Origin: Synechococcus sp. PCC 7502
GTDB taxonomy: Bacteria > Cyanobacteriota > Cyanobacteriia > Pseudanabaenales > Pseudanabaenaceae
Assembly (NCBI RefSeq): GCF_000317085.1
Contig: NC_019702.1
Span: forward strand, 2,758,394-2,822,393
Length of the DNA: 64,000 bases
Reading direction: 5' to 3'
In this document: positions 51,589 through 60,245 of the stretch, in pieces
How positions within the stretch are numbered: position 1 is the first letter of the stretch
How the letters are laid out: each line of letters starts with the position of its first letter
Translations under genes and position numbers: made by a program
Notes under the pieces: generated by a model
Told to the model about the DNA's origin: nothing
The model's input: the letters and a program-made list of their open reading frames with translations, nothing else
Database searches by the model: none

Positions 51589-52098
51589 TTAACCAGCGAT
51601 CGCATCCAATAAAGCAAAAGCCTTTTCCACAGACATTTCTAGCTCTGGCTGATGGTTAAGCATTCTCTGGGTAATTTTATTAACTACCAACTGATTAGTC
51701 CGCTCCAGAATACCTTGGTCAACTAATCTATTAGCGATCGCTTCCCCTAGAACATTAGGTAAATCTTCATAGCGATCAAGTGTATTAGCTGCTGGCTCTG
51801 ACTTAACTTGAGTCTCGTGCAGTTTGATTTTAGCCTCGCTTTGAGTTGGTAAATTTGTCCTGAGTGCGATCGCCTTCTCAGTTTTTACCCACTCTACTAA
51901 CTTTTTTAGTCCAGCTTCAGTCCAGCGAGTAGCATTTCCGTCCTTTTTCCAATCAACACCTTCAATTAGTTGACTAGCATTTTCAGACTTTATCCGCCTG
52001 ATATTGCCTTCATCACAGCCTAGAAGCTCTGCTAGTTCAGCATTTGAATATTCTATAGGTAGTTGGATCGTTTCCATGCTAACGCTCACTGTTATCAA
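51589..52098 (-). CDS. Probable DNA-binding protein, unknown
   Basis: 169 residues. YSNAELAELLGCDEGNIRRIKSE is an HTH-like start, followed by a wHTH-like WTEAGLKKLVEW and a helical tail. Perhaps an element regulator. It carries the element motif at 51744. Confidence 0.6.
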   Translation of the reverse strand: MITVSVSMETIQLPIEYSNAELAELLGCDEGNIRRIKSENASQLIEGVDWKKDGNATRWTEAGLKKLVEWVKTEKAIALRTNLPTQSEAKIKLHETQVKSEPAANTLDRYEDLPNVLGEAIANRLVDQGILERTNQLVVNKITQRMLNHQPELEMSVEKAFALLDAIAG

Positions 52099-52172
52099 TT
52101 TATGCTGATTATGTTAGCAGAACTGTTAGAAATGCCAAGGTATCGCAGATTAGACTAACACTCTCTGTTAGC

Positions 52173-52604
52173 TTAGTTTTCTGGGGGATGCCAACCAGCT
52201 TGTACCCAATAACTCCGAACCTCTAAAGCATCGAGATCATTGTCAAGCCTCAATGCTTTTACCGTAGCTCTTCCCGTTGCCGTCTTACCAACAATACGAA
52301 TACCGTCCTCTGACCAAGCAAAATGCTCAGACCAATCTTGGGTACGAGGGTTAAATAGTGCTACCACTTCATCTGTCACTGGATCGATCGCCTCAATCTT
52401 TCCCGCTTTATGACTATTGCAAATTGGGCAAGCTAACCATAAATTCGATTCTTCATTACTACCACCTTTAGAAATTGGGATGATATGTTCAATTTCCAGA
52501 CGTGCCATAACCAGTTTCTGAGGGCTAAGGCAATACCCACAGCGATGCTTAGCGATATTACGAATGTTTCGATCAAGCTCAACAGAGATATACGGACGAC
52601 TCAT
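52173..52604 (-). CDS. HNH endonuclease
   Basis: 143 residues. CGYCLSPQKLVMARLEIEHIIP and SNLWLACPICNSHKAG give the zinc and HNH catalytic residues. It overlaps by 4 nt with the following listed gene, and such a pair is common in cyanobacteria. Could act as a toxin-like or homing nuclease. Confidence 0.88.
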   Translation of the reverse strand: MSRPYISVELDRNIRNIAKHRCGYCLSPQKLVMARLEIEHIIPISKGGSNEESNLWLACPICNSHKAGKIEAIDPVTDEVVALFNPRTQDWSEHFAWSEDGIRIVGKTATGRATVKALRLDNDLDALEVRSYWVQAGWHPPEN

Positions 52605-52972
52605 GAAGCAACATTCAATGGAGGCATTAAGCCCCGTTTTACCGCAATATGGATAGCTTTTGCCTTTTGTACCGAGCCACGACGATAAACCTGCATTAAT
52701 TCATTTAGTTTGCTAATTTCCTGTGGGTTAAGTTGACCTTCATTATGCCGAGACTGTAGATCGCTAAATATTATTTGCTGCTCCTCATTCATTTGTAGAT
52801 CACAAAGAGCAAGTACTTGGTCATCGGGTAAAGAGTCAACTGGAATTTCATTAATAGTGCGATCAATCCATTCAATCAGCATTTCTTCAATACCTTTGTG
52901 ATTGAGCATAGCGATTTCCTTAACCTTTTTTACCAAGGGTTCGGGTAACTCTAGGGTAATGGATTCAGACAT
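52601..52972 (-). CDS. Partner of the HNH endonuclease, RHH-like N-terminus
   Basis: 123 residues. ITLELPEPLVKKVKEIAMLN resembles a ribbon-helix-helix start; the rest is helical. Four-nt overlap with the HNH gene, so coupled. Possibly an antitoxin-like or targeting partner. Confidence 0.65.
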   Translation of the reverse strand: MSESITLELPEPLVKKVKEIAMLNHKGIEEMLIEWIDRTINEIPVDSLPDDQVLALCDLQMNEEQQIIFSDLQSRHNEGQLNPQEISKLNELMQVYRRGSVQKAKAIHIAVKRGLMPPLNVAS

Positions 52973-53026
52973 ATCGCCTCCAGCATCGCAAAATATACTT
53001 ACAGTATAAAAGTATCTAATCCCATA

Positions 53027-53536
53027 CTATCTGTTACTCTTTCTAAAATCCCAAGGAAACTGATAATTTCCACCATCCCAGACCCCGACTTTATTAGCTT
53101 TAGCTCTATCTTCAGCTTGCCTAATTTGTTCACGATGCGGGCAACCTTGGGAGTATTGCTTGTACTCATAGGCGTAACCTTGCCTGACTACCTCGGCATT
53201 AATGAAAGTATTACCTAGAAATAATTCTGCTACTGTTCGCCCATAGCGATCGCTACCCGTTCGACTTACCTCTACCTTGCCACCCTTGAGAAGCTGCTTC
53301 ACTAAATCGGTTGCCTCCTTGCCGTATGGCTGCGCTGGTTTATTTCCATGCTTAATTTCGGGGGCATCAACACCGCAGAATCTCACTCTCTCGATAGTTC
53401 CACTGCAACTTACTTTGATCGTGTCTCCATCATTTACCTTGATGACATCACACGTTCTAGGGGTAGCTTGCACAGGAATAGCCAAGATTACCAATGCGAT
53501 ACTCAATGACAATGGGATAAATGCCAAATATTTCAT
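53027..53536 (-). CDS. Secreted thermonuclease (SNase family)
   Basis: 169 residues. Signal peptide (FIPLSLSIALVILAIPVQA). VIKVNDGDTIKV, RVRFCGVDAPEIKHG, QPYGKEA and DRYGRTVAELFL hold the catalytic Arg/Glu/Arg and calcium Asp. Degrades DNA/RNA outside the cytoplasm. It begins next to a terminator that belongs to the upstream operon. Confidence 0.92.
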   Translation of the reverse strand: MKYLAFIPLSLSIALVILAIPVQATPRTCDVIKVNDGDTIKVSCSGTIERVRFCGVDAPEIKHGNKPAQPYGKEATDLVKQLLKGGKVEVSRTGSDRYGRTVAELFLGNTFINAEVVRQGYAYEYKQYSQGCPHREQIRQAEDRAKANKVGVWDGGNYQFPWDFRKSNR

Positions 53537-53562
53537 AAAAAAACCCTAGTATAGACTAGGGC
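53537..53562 (-). terminator. Rho-independent terminator of the exported-paralogue operon
   Basis: On the minus strand CCCTAGT/ACTAGGG (53544-53561) with a 4 nt loop, followed by seven T. It sits between the last exported paralogue and the thermonuclease. Confidence 0.75.
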
Positions 53563-53584
53563 ATAAATTGCTAACTAATTGAGA

Positions 53585-54187
53585 TTACAGACCAAATTGC
53601 TGGGATGCTTCGTATGCCACGCCATTTGAGCAAAGAGGTGGGAATGAATCAGTAGTAGGCACAAAGTACAAGACATCATTTACTCTAAATCCAGCAGCAG
53701 GAGAGACTGGGAAAGTACTTGATGGTCTTAACGTCAAGGTTCCGCAAGCATCAGTGGTAATCTGTCTGGTTCTTGGGGTAATTACACCAACTTCAGCAGC
53801 ATAGTTAGGTGTTTGTCCTACCAATACAACTTGACCTCTAGGGGTCTTGAAATTGGCTGTAGCAGGAATGTCTAATAAACCATTTACACAACGAGGTATG
53901 GCACGAGTTTCTAGGGTATTAGGGTCAATAGTCGATCCACCAAGAACCACATAGCTAACTGTTTGATTACTAGAAGCAGGAGCAACGGTAATTAAGCCAC
54001 ATTGGTTAGCTAGTATGCGTCTGGTGACAGTTCCATCATTTAGCTGGACATTGTACTGAGTGCTTGGACTTAGACCAGAAACGTATGCCCTATTGGATGA
54101 GTCTTTAGTTACGGTAATTTCAGCATTAGCAGCAAGCGGGGCGATCGCTGAGAGTAGAGCCAAACTTAGAATTAGTTGATTTTTCAT
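53585..54187 (-). CDS. Exported protein, paralogue 3 of 3
   Basis: 200 residues with a signal peptide (MKNQLILSLALLSAIAPLAANA). Mature part is beta-rich and shares with the next two genes TVTRRILANQCGLITV, the PRCVNGLLDI block and the TRQITTDACGTL block. Shared Cys suggest a disulfide. Probably a cell-surface or periplasmic protein. No known family recognised. Confidence 0.7.
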   Translation of the reverse strand: MKNQLILSLALLSAIAPLAANAEITVTKDSSNRAYVSGLSPSTQYNVQLNDGTVTRRILANQCGLITVAPASSNQTVSYVVLGGSTIDPNTLETRAIPRCVNGLLDIPATANFKTPRGQVVLVGQTPNYAAEVGVITPRTRQITTDACGTLTLRPSSTFPVSPAAGFRVNDVLYFVPTTDSFPPLCSNGVAYEASQQFGL

Positions 54188-54227
54188 GGTTTTAGATAAG
54201 TAGATAAGTATGTCAGTAACTAGTTAA

Positions 54228-54848
54228 TTAACCACCAGCACCTTGGGGAATAAACTTGGGCAAGTAGAGAACATTTTGCTCACCAACCCTACGGCAGATA
54301 GGAGCAGCTTCGATATTTAGACCGATCACAGGTTGACCAACACCATTAACCCTGACTTGGTTGCCAATAGTAAAACTAGATGAGTTTGCGACTCTAACTA
54401 CACCACAGGCATTAGTAGTAAATTGTCTGGTTCTTTTCCCAGTTACTACTACGTCAATGGCTAAGTTTGGAGTTTGAGCAACTAAAACTACAGTGTTGGT
54501 TGTAGTTCGGAAGTTTCCCGTTGGGTTAATATCCAAAACTCCATTAGTACAAGTAGGAATAGTCCCAACTTCCAATGAACTTGGATCAACTGTCGCCCCA
54601 CCTTGAGGGGTAATGGAGGTTGGTAATTCAGTTGCAGCCAAGGGGCGCACAACCAGCAAGCCACACTCATTAGCCAATACTCTGCGAGTGACAGGAGTAT
54701 CTCCAAACTCAATCGTTAGTGGAGCTTTTGGAATACCAGTGCGGACATAGACCCTACCATCAGTATCTCTAGTCACCGTTTCAGCTATTGCAGACTGGCA
54801 AGTGATTCCTGACAGTACAACCAAACTTAGAATTATTTGATTTTTCAT
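54228..54848 (-). CDS. Exported protein, paralogue 2 of 3
   Basis: 206 residues, signal peptide ILSLVVLSGITCQSAIA. Shares TRRVLANECGLLVVRPLAATELP, PTCTNGVLDINPTG and PICRRVGEQNVLYLPK with paralogue 1. The close match of these blocks shows recent tandem duplication. Confidence 0.72.
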   Translation of the reverse strand: MKNQIILSLVVLSGITCQSAIAETVTRDTDGRVYVRTGIPKAPLTIEFGDTPVTRRVLANECGLLVVRPLAATELPTSITPQGGATVDPSSLEVGTIPTCTNGVLDINPTGNFRTTTNTVVLVAQTPNLAIDVVVTGKRTRQFTTNACGVVRVANSSSFTIGNQVRVNGVGQPVIGLNIEAAPICRRVGEQNVLYLPKFIPQGAGG

Positions 54849-54870
54849 CTTTTTACTTAGTTAGTTGAGA

Positions 54871-55503
54871 TTAGGTAACACCTTGCTGACCCGAATTGGT
54901 TTTAGGCAAGTACAAAATATTTTGTTCACCAACCCTGCGGCAGATAGGTGGAGCTTCGGTACTCAGTCCATTAACTAGCGTATCTGAACCACCTTGAACC
55001 TTCAAAACACCGCCTATATTGAAACTAGCTGAATTTACAACTCTGGCAACTCCACAGGCATTAGTAGTAAATTCTCTAGTTCTTTTACCAGTGATCGATA
55101 CATCAATCGCTAAGTTAGGCTGTGCACCAACAATAACCACACTATTATTTGTAGTTCGGAAGCTTCCCGTTGGAGTGATACTAAGGACTCCATTAGTACA
55201 AGTTGGGATAGCAGAAACTGGCAGTGAGTCAGGTAAAATCGATGGACTACCAGATGGCACAATAAGCTGTGGTAATTCAGTTGCAGTCAGTGGACGCACA
55301 ATCAACAAACCACATTCATTAGCCAATACTCGCCGAGTTACTGGACTGCTATTAAAATCTATGCTTACTGGAGTTCTTGGAGTTCCAGTCCTTACATAGA
55401 CTCTGCCATCTGGGTCTTTAGTTATCGTTTCAGCTATTGCAGATAGTGGAGCGATCGCCCCGAATATAGCTAGAGAAGAGAGAATTAAATTGAAAGCTTT
55501 CAT
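54871..55503 (-). CDS. Exported protein, paralogue 1 of 3
   Basis: 210 residues from the ATG at 55503 (MKAFNLILSSLAIFGAIAP), chosen for the signal peptide and AGGAAAGG upstream; the longer frame to 55548 lacks support. Same blocks: VTRRVLANECGLLIVRP, TREFTTNACGVARV, RRVGEQNILYLPK. Confidence 0.72.
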   Translation of the reverse strand: MKAFNLILSSLAIFGAIAPLSAIAETITKDPDGRVYVRTGTPRTPVSIDFNSSPVTRRVLANECGLLIVRPLTATELPQLIVPSGSPSILPDSLPVSAIPTCTNGVLSITPTGSFRTTNNSVVIVGAQPNLAIDVSITGKRTREFTTNACGVARVVNSASFNIGGVLKVQGGSDTLVNGLSTEAPPICRRVGEQNILYLPKTNSGQQGVT

Positions 55504-55561
55504 TTTTCCTTTCCTAGAATTAATATTAGTTCTAAGAAAGATCACCAATCTTAATATAAAG

Positions 55562-55591
55562 CCTCTATGACTAAATCACAGAGGTTTTTTT
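55562..55591 (+). terminator. Terminator-like hairpin, plus-strand orientation
   Basis: CCTCT (55562-55566) pairs with AGAGG (55580-55584), with a TGA/TCA inner stem, then seven T. Its direction is opposite to the exported-protein operon. Confidence 0.5.
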
Positions 55592-55623
55592 ATCTATCCT
55601 TTCCCCTAGAACGTGCGATACCT

Positions 55624-55788
55624 ATGCAATTACCAAATTGTCCTAAATGTGGGATTAATGAATTAAAAGTAGAGACACCAGATAATCACGGGGTAATTGC
55701 TGACTTTTCCTACTGGCAATGTCAGGCTTGCGGATGGTTTTCACCGATTTATTATTATCCACATGAACAGCCAGAACTTGAAGATTAA
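55624..55788 (+). CDS. Small zinc-ribbon protein
   Basis: 54 residues from the ATG at 55624 (MQLPNCPKCGINELKV), with a second pair CQACGW: a Cys4 ribbon. The frame is open to 55567 but that part overlaps the hairpin. Unusual plus-strand gene within a minus-strand cluster; its stop overlaps the next convergent gene by 4 bp. Confidence 0.55.
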   Translation: MQLPNCPKCGINELKVETPDNHGVIADFSYWQCQACGWFSPIYYYPHEQPELED

Positions 55789-56825
55789 CCTTCATCCCCT
55801 AGAACAATTCTTTTAATCTTGGCAGCTTGCGATCTCATGGCAGACTTTTGGCGAGTTACATCTAGTCTGGTCCGATCGAGTCCATTCTGAAGGGCAATAA
55901 AACTATTAGTATCACCCTCGCCCAAGCGGTAAGCTACTTCTATTAACTTAAAACGACTAGCTTCACGGTTAGCGATCGCCTCGGCAATATCAGCAGCTAC
56001 TTTAACTTGATCGAACTGGATCAGACTTTGAATAACAGAATCCTCTATCCTTGCTTTGACATCTAGCTTAGCCTTTTCGATTTCAGCTATCCGTAATTGC
56101 AAAGTGGCATTATTCTGAGCAGCAGTCTGGTCTTGTCTGGCATTACCTCCAAGATTAGTAATTACGCTACTAAGAGTGGTACCAAGTCCTAATACTGTAT
56201 TTGGCACTGCTAGGAATGGGACGAAAGGCTGTAACTGCGTAAAGATGTTACCTTGGGCTGCTTGGGCAATGGACTTAACATTAGCTTCATTCTGTTGGAT
56301 TTGTTGATCTAGTGCTTTTAGTGTTGGGCTATTAGCGATCGCTCTCTCGGTCAAAAGTTTTATACAAGCGGCTGATGAGTCAAGGCATGGTAAATCAGCT
56401 TTCAGCAATTCAAACTCACCTTGCTTATCCATTTTATCTGCTAATTCTCGTGGGGTAGATATATCTGGATCACTCTCTGTATCTGGATTCGCACCATCAT
56501 TTACCTTGATACCTTGCGGGATTTTACCAGTGGGCTGCAGTTTGCCAGGCGTAATTAATTTACCCGTTCTAGGGGTAGTAATTACTGGCTTAACTGAATT
56601 AGGTCTACTTACATTAGGAGCAGTTGGTGTACCGGGGGCTTTCCCCGTGGGGGTAGTAGCAGCTTCATCAACATCCTTACCATCGTCATAGCCTTGGTCT
56701 GTGTCGTCACTTTTTGGGGCTGGTTTTTGTTGGGCGATCGCTGCCTGAGTTAATTGCAAGCACGAGATCATACTGAAGCTTATTGTCAGACTGACCAGCA
56801 AGTTTAATCCTTTTAACGACTGCAT
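55785..56825 (-). CDS. TolC-like exported coiled-coil protein
   Basis: 346 residues. Signal peptide (LLVSLTISFSMISCLQLTQAA), a Pro/Thr-rich linker (about 40-125), then a helical region (about 160-345) with SPTLKALDQQIQQNEANVKSIAQ and FKLIEVAYRLGEGDTNSFIALQNGLDRTRLDV, like one half of an outer-membrane efflux (TolC) repeat. Only one half is present, so it may be a truncated or oligomeric form. Its 5' end overlaps the HlyD-like gene by 119 nt. Confidence 0.7.
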   Translation of the reverse strand: MQSLKGLNLLVSLTISFSMISCLQLTQAAIAQQKPAPKSDDTDQGYDDGKDVDEAATTPTGKAPGTPTAPNVSRPNSVKPVITTPRTGKLITPGKLQPTGKIPQGIKVNDGANPDTESDPDISTPRELADKMDKQGEFELLKADLPCLDSSAACIKLLTERAIANSPTLKALDQQIQQNEANVKSIAQAAQGNIFTQLQPFVPFLAVPNTVLGLGTTLSSVITNLGGNARQDQTAAQNNATLQLRIAEIEKAKLDVKARIEDSVIQSLIQFDQVKVAADIAEAIANREASRFKLIEVAYRLGEGDTNSFIALQNGLDRTRLDVTRQKSAMRSQAAKIKRIVLGDEG

Positions 56826-57744
56826 TATATGGACTCCTAACTGTAGTAAGTGTTTTTAACTGGGTTTCAACCTCTGCCATCTTGCCGTTGAGGGTAGCAA
56901 TTTGGAATGTACGCTCTTGCTCTTGTTTTTGGTATTCGGCAAGCGATCGCTGATATTGAGCCGCTATCTGATTTTGGTCTTGCTCAAACTTGGCAATAGT
57001 TTCAGAATAACGATATTCATCGTATGCCCTGCGGTCTTTAGCAGCTTGGTACTTACCCTCGGCAAGCTCTTGATCGGACTTAGCCTTATCTAAATCTGCT
57101 TGATATTCAATTAGTTTTTGCTGCTCATGGATTAGTACCGCTTGGGGTAAATCTCGCTCGTCAAAAGTTCCCAGTACATCGATCTTGCGCTGCTGAAGCT
57201 TTACTTTTTCCTCGGCTGCTTTGACCTTGAGGATTTGATTATTAATCGTAGCGATCTCTTCGGCATAGGTGATGCTAGGTAGTTTGATTGGTACTTTTAC
57301 TGGCTTTGGTGCGAGTGGGGGAATAGAGGCAATATTCAGACGAGCGATTGAGTTAGTTAGTGCAACTTTCTGAACGGTCAATCTATCTCTTTCCTTGTCA
57401 CGATCCGCTACTACCTGCTCCTTCTTCACCTCATCCCCTTGCTTTACCTTGAGGTCTTCGGGACTAGAAACATTTACAGTCAATTTTAATAATCTTGGGT
57501 CTGACGTTCTAGGGGTAACTATTTCTGGTTCGACTTCAACCACTGGCGGCGTAGATTCTTGGGCGATCGCTTTCTGCATATTGGCAACCGTGCTACCAAT
57601 GCCGAAACCACTGGCAACAATCGGCAATATTACCCATGCTGTCGCCAACCATTTACCAATACGGCTTGGCTGATACCGTTTAGCTATCTCCTGTTGTTCA
57701 GGCAATTCAAACCCCAGAGCTAATAACTGTTGATTATTCATCAC
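56707..57744 (-). CDS. HlyD-like membrane-fusion protein
   Basis: 345 residues. A single membrane helix near 30-55, a lipoyl-like strand (LKVKQGDEVKKEQVVAD), a long coiled-coil hairpin (about 130-290) and a second half-lipoyl part VRSPYNAVVKRIKLAGQ. This is the periplasmic adaptor layout of type I secretion and efflux systems. No ABC transporter or RND pump gene is next to it. Confidence 0.75.
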   Translation of the reverse strand: MMNNQQLLALGFELPEQQEIAKRYQPSRIGKWLATAWVILPIVASGFGIGSTVANMQKAIAQESTPPVVEVEPEIVTPRTSDPRLLKLTVNVSSPEDLKVKQGDEVKKEQVVADRDKERDRLTVQKVALTNSIARLNIASIPPLAPKPVKVPIKLPSITYAEEIATINNQILKVKAAEEKVKLQQRKIDVLGTFDERDLPQAVLIHEQQKLIEYQADLDKAKSDQELAEGKYQAAKDRRAYDEYRYSETIAKFEQDQNQIAAQYQRSLAEYQKQEQERTFQIATLNGKMAEVETQLKTLTTVRSPYNAVVKRIKLAGQSDNKLQYDLVLAINSGSDRPTKTSPKK

Positions 57745-58765
57745 TACGCACCTTTACGATTACACGACCTTGAGAAATAAACTGATCACCTAGTACTGGC
57801 AATAAATCCGACTTACGAGCATTAACCAGTTTGATTTGACCACCGAAAATTGAGATTGGGGCATACCGTTCTACTAATAGCGGTGCCTTTGCCTCATTTA
57901 AGTCATCGACAATTAAAGAACCAGTGACATAGGCATTATTTTGCAGTTGGTTTAGCCAATCGACACCCAATATATTTTCTAGCTCTACCTCTTTAGAAGC
58001 GATCGCCACAGGATCACCAAGTCGAGTCTCAACGCTAACTGGTTTAATTTGACTGGAAGGATCATTACCGATCTGATACAGCCTACGCTTACTATCTTCG
58101 GCAATTACTGAGTTCAAACCTCCTGAGCTAATCACCTTAAACTCTTCATCTACAGCTTGATTCGTGATGACATGATTACCTTTAACCTTAATGAAAACTT
58201 GCTGAGTTGAGCCATACCGCTTAAACATCTCACTTGCTGTACCAGCATCTCTAAAGAAGCTTCTAGCAAAATTCTCCGTAACTCCGCCATTGCTGATTAG
58301 ATTGCAACTGATTATTAGAATTGTGGTAGCGATCGCTAAAATCCAAAATTCAGCCGAGCTTCCTGCTCTGATCCGATTATTGGGATTCCCCGGTATTACC
58401 AATCTTTTCGTACTTGGATAAAAAGCACCCACACCAGCTTTAGTAAAAGTGTCGGCAAACCAGCCCATAAAAAAGCCTAAGTTAATAGCTGCCCACCATT
58501 GCCAATTTAGAAATACCAACATCGGAGCCGTGGCGATCGCTATGATTCCCGAAGCCATAAAACTATGACTAACTGACCTATGGGCATATTTAGTTTCGAG
58601 CCATGCTGCTAATGGATAAAATGCTCTGCCCGTAAATGATTTTGTCGTGTCAATGTCTGGAAGTTGTGAAGCTATAGCAGCTACCCCTAGAACAAGGGGA
58701 TTAGCCGTACCGATTGCTAAAGAAGTTGTACAAGCAGCGATCGCCGCATGGGTGACACTCATCAT
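57734..58765 (-). CDS. YdjM/LexA-bound-type membrane metal-dependent hydrolase
   Basis: 343 residues. The N-terminal 180 residues match the YdjM family (SQLPDIDTTKS, AHRSVSHSFM, GWFADTFTKAGV), with several membrane helices and conserved His/Asp. The C-terminal part (about 180-343) is a soluble domain not usual for the family. Overlaps the HlyD-like gene by 11 nt. Confidence 0.8.
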   Translation of the reverse strand: MMSVTHAAIAACTTSLAIGTANPLVLGVAAIASQLPDIDTTKSFTGRAFYPLAAWLETKYAHRSVSHSFMASGIIAIATAPMLVFLNWQWWAAINLGFFMGWFADTFTKAGVGAFYPSTKRLVIPGNPNNRIRAGSSAEFWILAIATTILIISCNLISNGGVTENFARSFFRDAGTASEMFKRYGSTQQVFIKVKGNHVITNQAVDEEFKVISSGGLNSVIAEDSKRRLYQIGNDPSSQIKPVSVETRLGDPVAIASKEVELENILGVDWLNQLQNNAYVTGSLIVDDLNEAKAPLLVERYAPISIFGGQIKLVNARKSDLLPVLGDQFISQGRVIVKVRSDE

Positions 58766-58770
58766 AGTTT

Positions 58771-59622
58771 TTAGCCTTTACTACCTAACTTTGTGGATTT
58801 TTTATTAATCTGCATGAAGAAGACTCTGAGCGTAATTGCAAGCACCGTAAAGATTCCACCGATGATATACAAGCTCTTATCGCCCAGCCCCAGCCCAATA
58901 AAGCGCAGGATTGCCACCAGTGACACAGCAGCTATCAAGAATGGAGTGCCATCGACATATTCCGTATGATCACCCGCTTCCCCATCACCTAAGCCCAGAA
59001 CCTCTTCCCGTACTGCCCTCTTAGCTAAGTAAGGATTACCCCCAGAACGTTCTTGAAGCTCTGCAAGTTTCGAGTTATCAACATTTACCCCAAGCTCCTG
59101 AGCTTCAGCAATCATCAGGCTTCTGAGTCTATCTGTTTGAATTGATTTCAACTCTGTGCGGGGCATCTTTAAAAAAATATCTCTCCTTGGGGGACGGGTA
59201 GCAAGCAGAAAAATTACACCGCCATCGGCGCAGATTTCTTCTAGCCAATATCTAAGGCTACTGGGGTATCGGTGGGCATTATCACAAATTAGGATCGGTC
59301 GTGGCTCAGTTAGTAAAACCTTTGCGATCGCATCCCGAAGTTGATCCGCAGTGAGTGGTATATCTTTCCCAACACTATTAACTCTGACAGTATCTACTCC
59401 AAGTTCCTCGGCAATAACTGTAAAAGTTTTCTTGGCACTGCCTCCGTAGTCAGCGATCGCTACGGTATATCCCCTAGAACGCAACTGATTCGCCACATTT
59501 TCGGCAAGGGTAGTCTTCCCCCCGCCATCATCCCCTAGAACAAGAATTGACTGCCCTTCTACTAGGGCTGATACTGCTCTTTGGGTGTCTTCGTGTCTCA
59601 GGTCTATATCCAGTTTGTGCAT
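58771..59622 (-). CDS. AAA ATPase (TniB/GspA-like) with two C-terminal membrane helices
   Basis: 283 residues. Walker A LGDDGGGKTT (30-38), Walker B PILICDNAHR, sensor-like LATRPPRR, then two hydrophobic helices (FLIAAVSLVAILRFIG and LYIIGGIFTVLAITLRVFF). The fold resembles TniB and GspA ATPases. Its ATG lies only 19 bp from attR, so its promoter probably lies outside the element or is formed on circularisation. Carries two perfect and one near copy of the element motif. Confidence 0.8.
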   Translation of the reverse strand: MHKLDIDLRHEDTQRAVSALVEGQSILVLGDDGGGKTTLAENVANQLRSRGYTVAIADYGGSAKKTFTVIAEELGVDTVRVNSVGKDIPLTADQLRDAIAKVLLTEPRPILICDNAHRYPSSLRYWLEEICADGGVIFLLATRPPRRDIFLKMPRTELKSIQTDRLRSLMIAEAQELGVNVDNSKLAELQERSGGNPYLAKRAVREEVLGLGDGEAGDHTEYVDGTPFLIAAVSLVAILRFIGLGLGDKSLYIIGGIFTVLAITLRVFFMQINKKSTKLGSKG

Positions 59623-59640
59623 CTATACGTTTGCTAGACA

Positions 59641-59645
59641 GGGAA
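59641..59645 (+). other. attR core (GGGAA)
   Basis: Right partner of the 11958-11962 core. Immediately beyond it the recQ frame resumes with INKSDVRW. Confidence 0.85.
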
Positions 59646-60160
59646 TTAATAAGTCGGACGTGCGCTGGCTCATCCACTATCAGTCACCTTTAACCCTCTC
59701 TGAGTATATCCAAGAAGTTGGTAGAGCAGGCAGAGATCAGAAACCCGCCCAAGCTTTAATGCTGGTAAGTGAACCATCGGGTATTTTAGATTCAAGCGAT
59801 CGCAATCGCCACGAATTTTTTTTACAAGAACAGCAGAAACTCCGCCGTAAAGCACAGATTATTATTCCCAAACTACCAACAAAGGGTAATTATGAAGAGG
59901 TAAGCAGAAAATTTGCTGATGCGGCGATCGCCCTTGGACTTCTTCACAGCCACGGCAAATTAATTTGGCATAATCCCTTTGAATATCAAATCCTCAACGC
60001 TAAATCGGAACTTCCTGATTATGACCGTACTGCCATCGATCAGATGCAGGCATATATTTCCACTAAAAGTTGTCGATGGTCTTTTCTAATGTCAGCATTT
60101 GGATTTAACCAAGAGGCAAAAGGATTAAGATGTGGAATCTGCGATCGCTGCCGATCATAA
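59646..60160 (+). pseudogene. recQ: recQ 3' part
   Basis: Encodes INKSDVRWLIHYQSPL, the arginine-finger motif YIQEVGRAGRDQ and the zinc-binding end with CGICDRC. No own start or ribosome site. No HRDC domain, so the joined gene is a short RecQ of 474 residues. All conserved residues remain intact, which argues that the gene is still functional when the element leaves. Confidence 0.93.
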
Positions 60161-60245
60161 CCTCACCAGAATCGTAGTAGTTTTTGCTACTCTGAGTTTT
60201 TATCTTTATACTTAAACCAGAAGTCGATCATCAAAATTTCTAATC

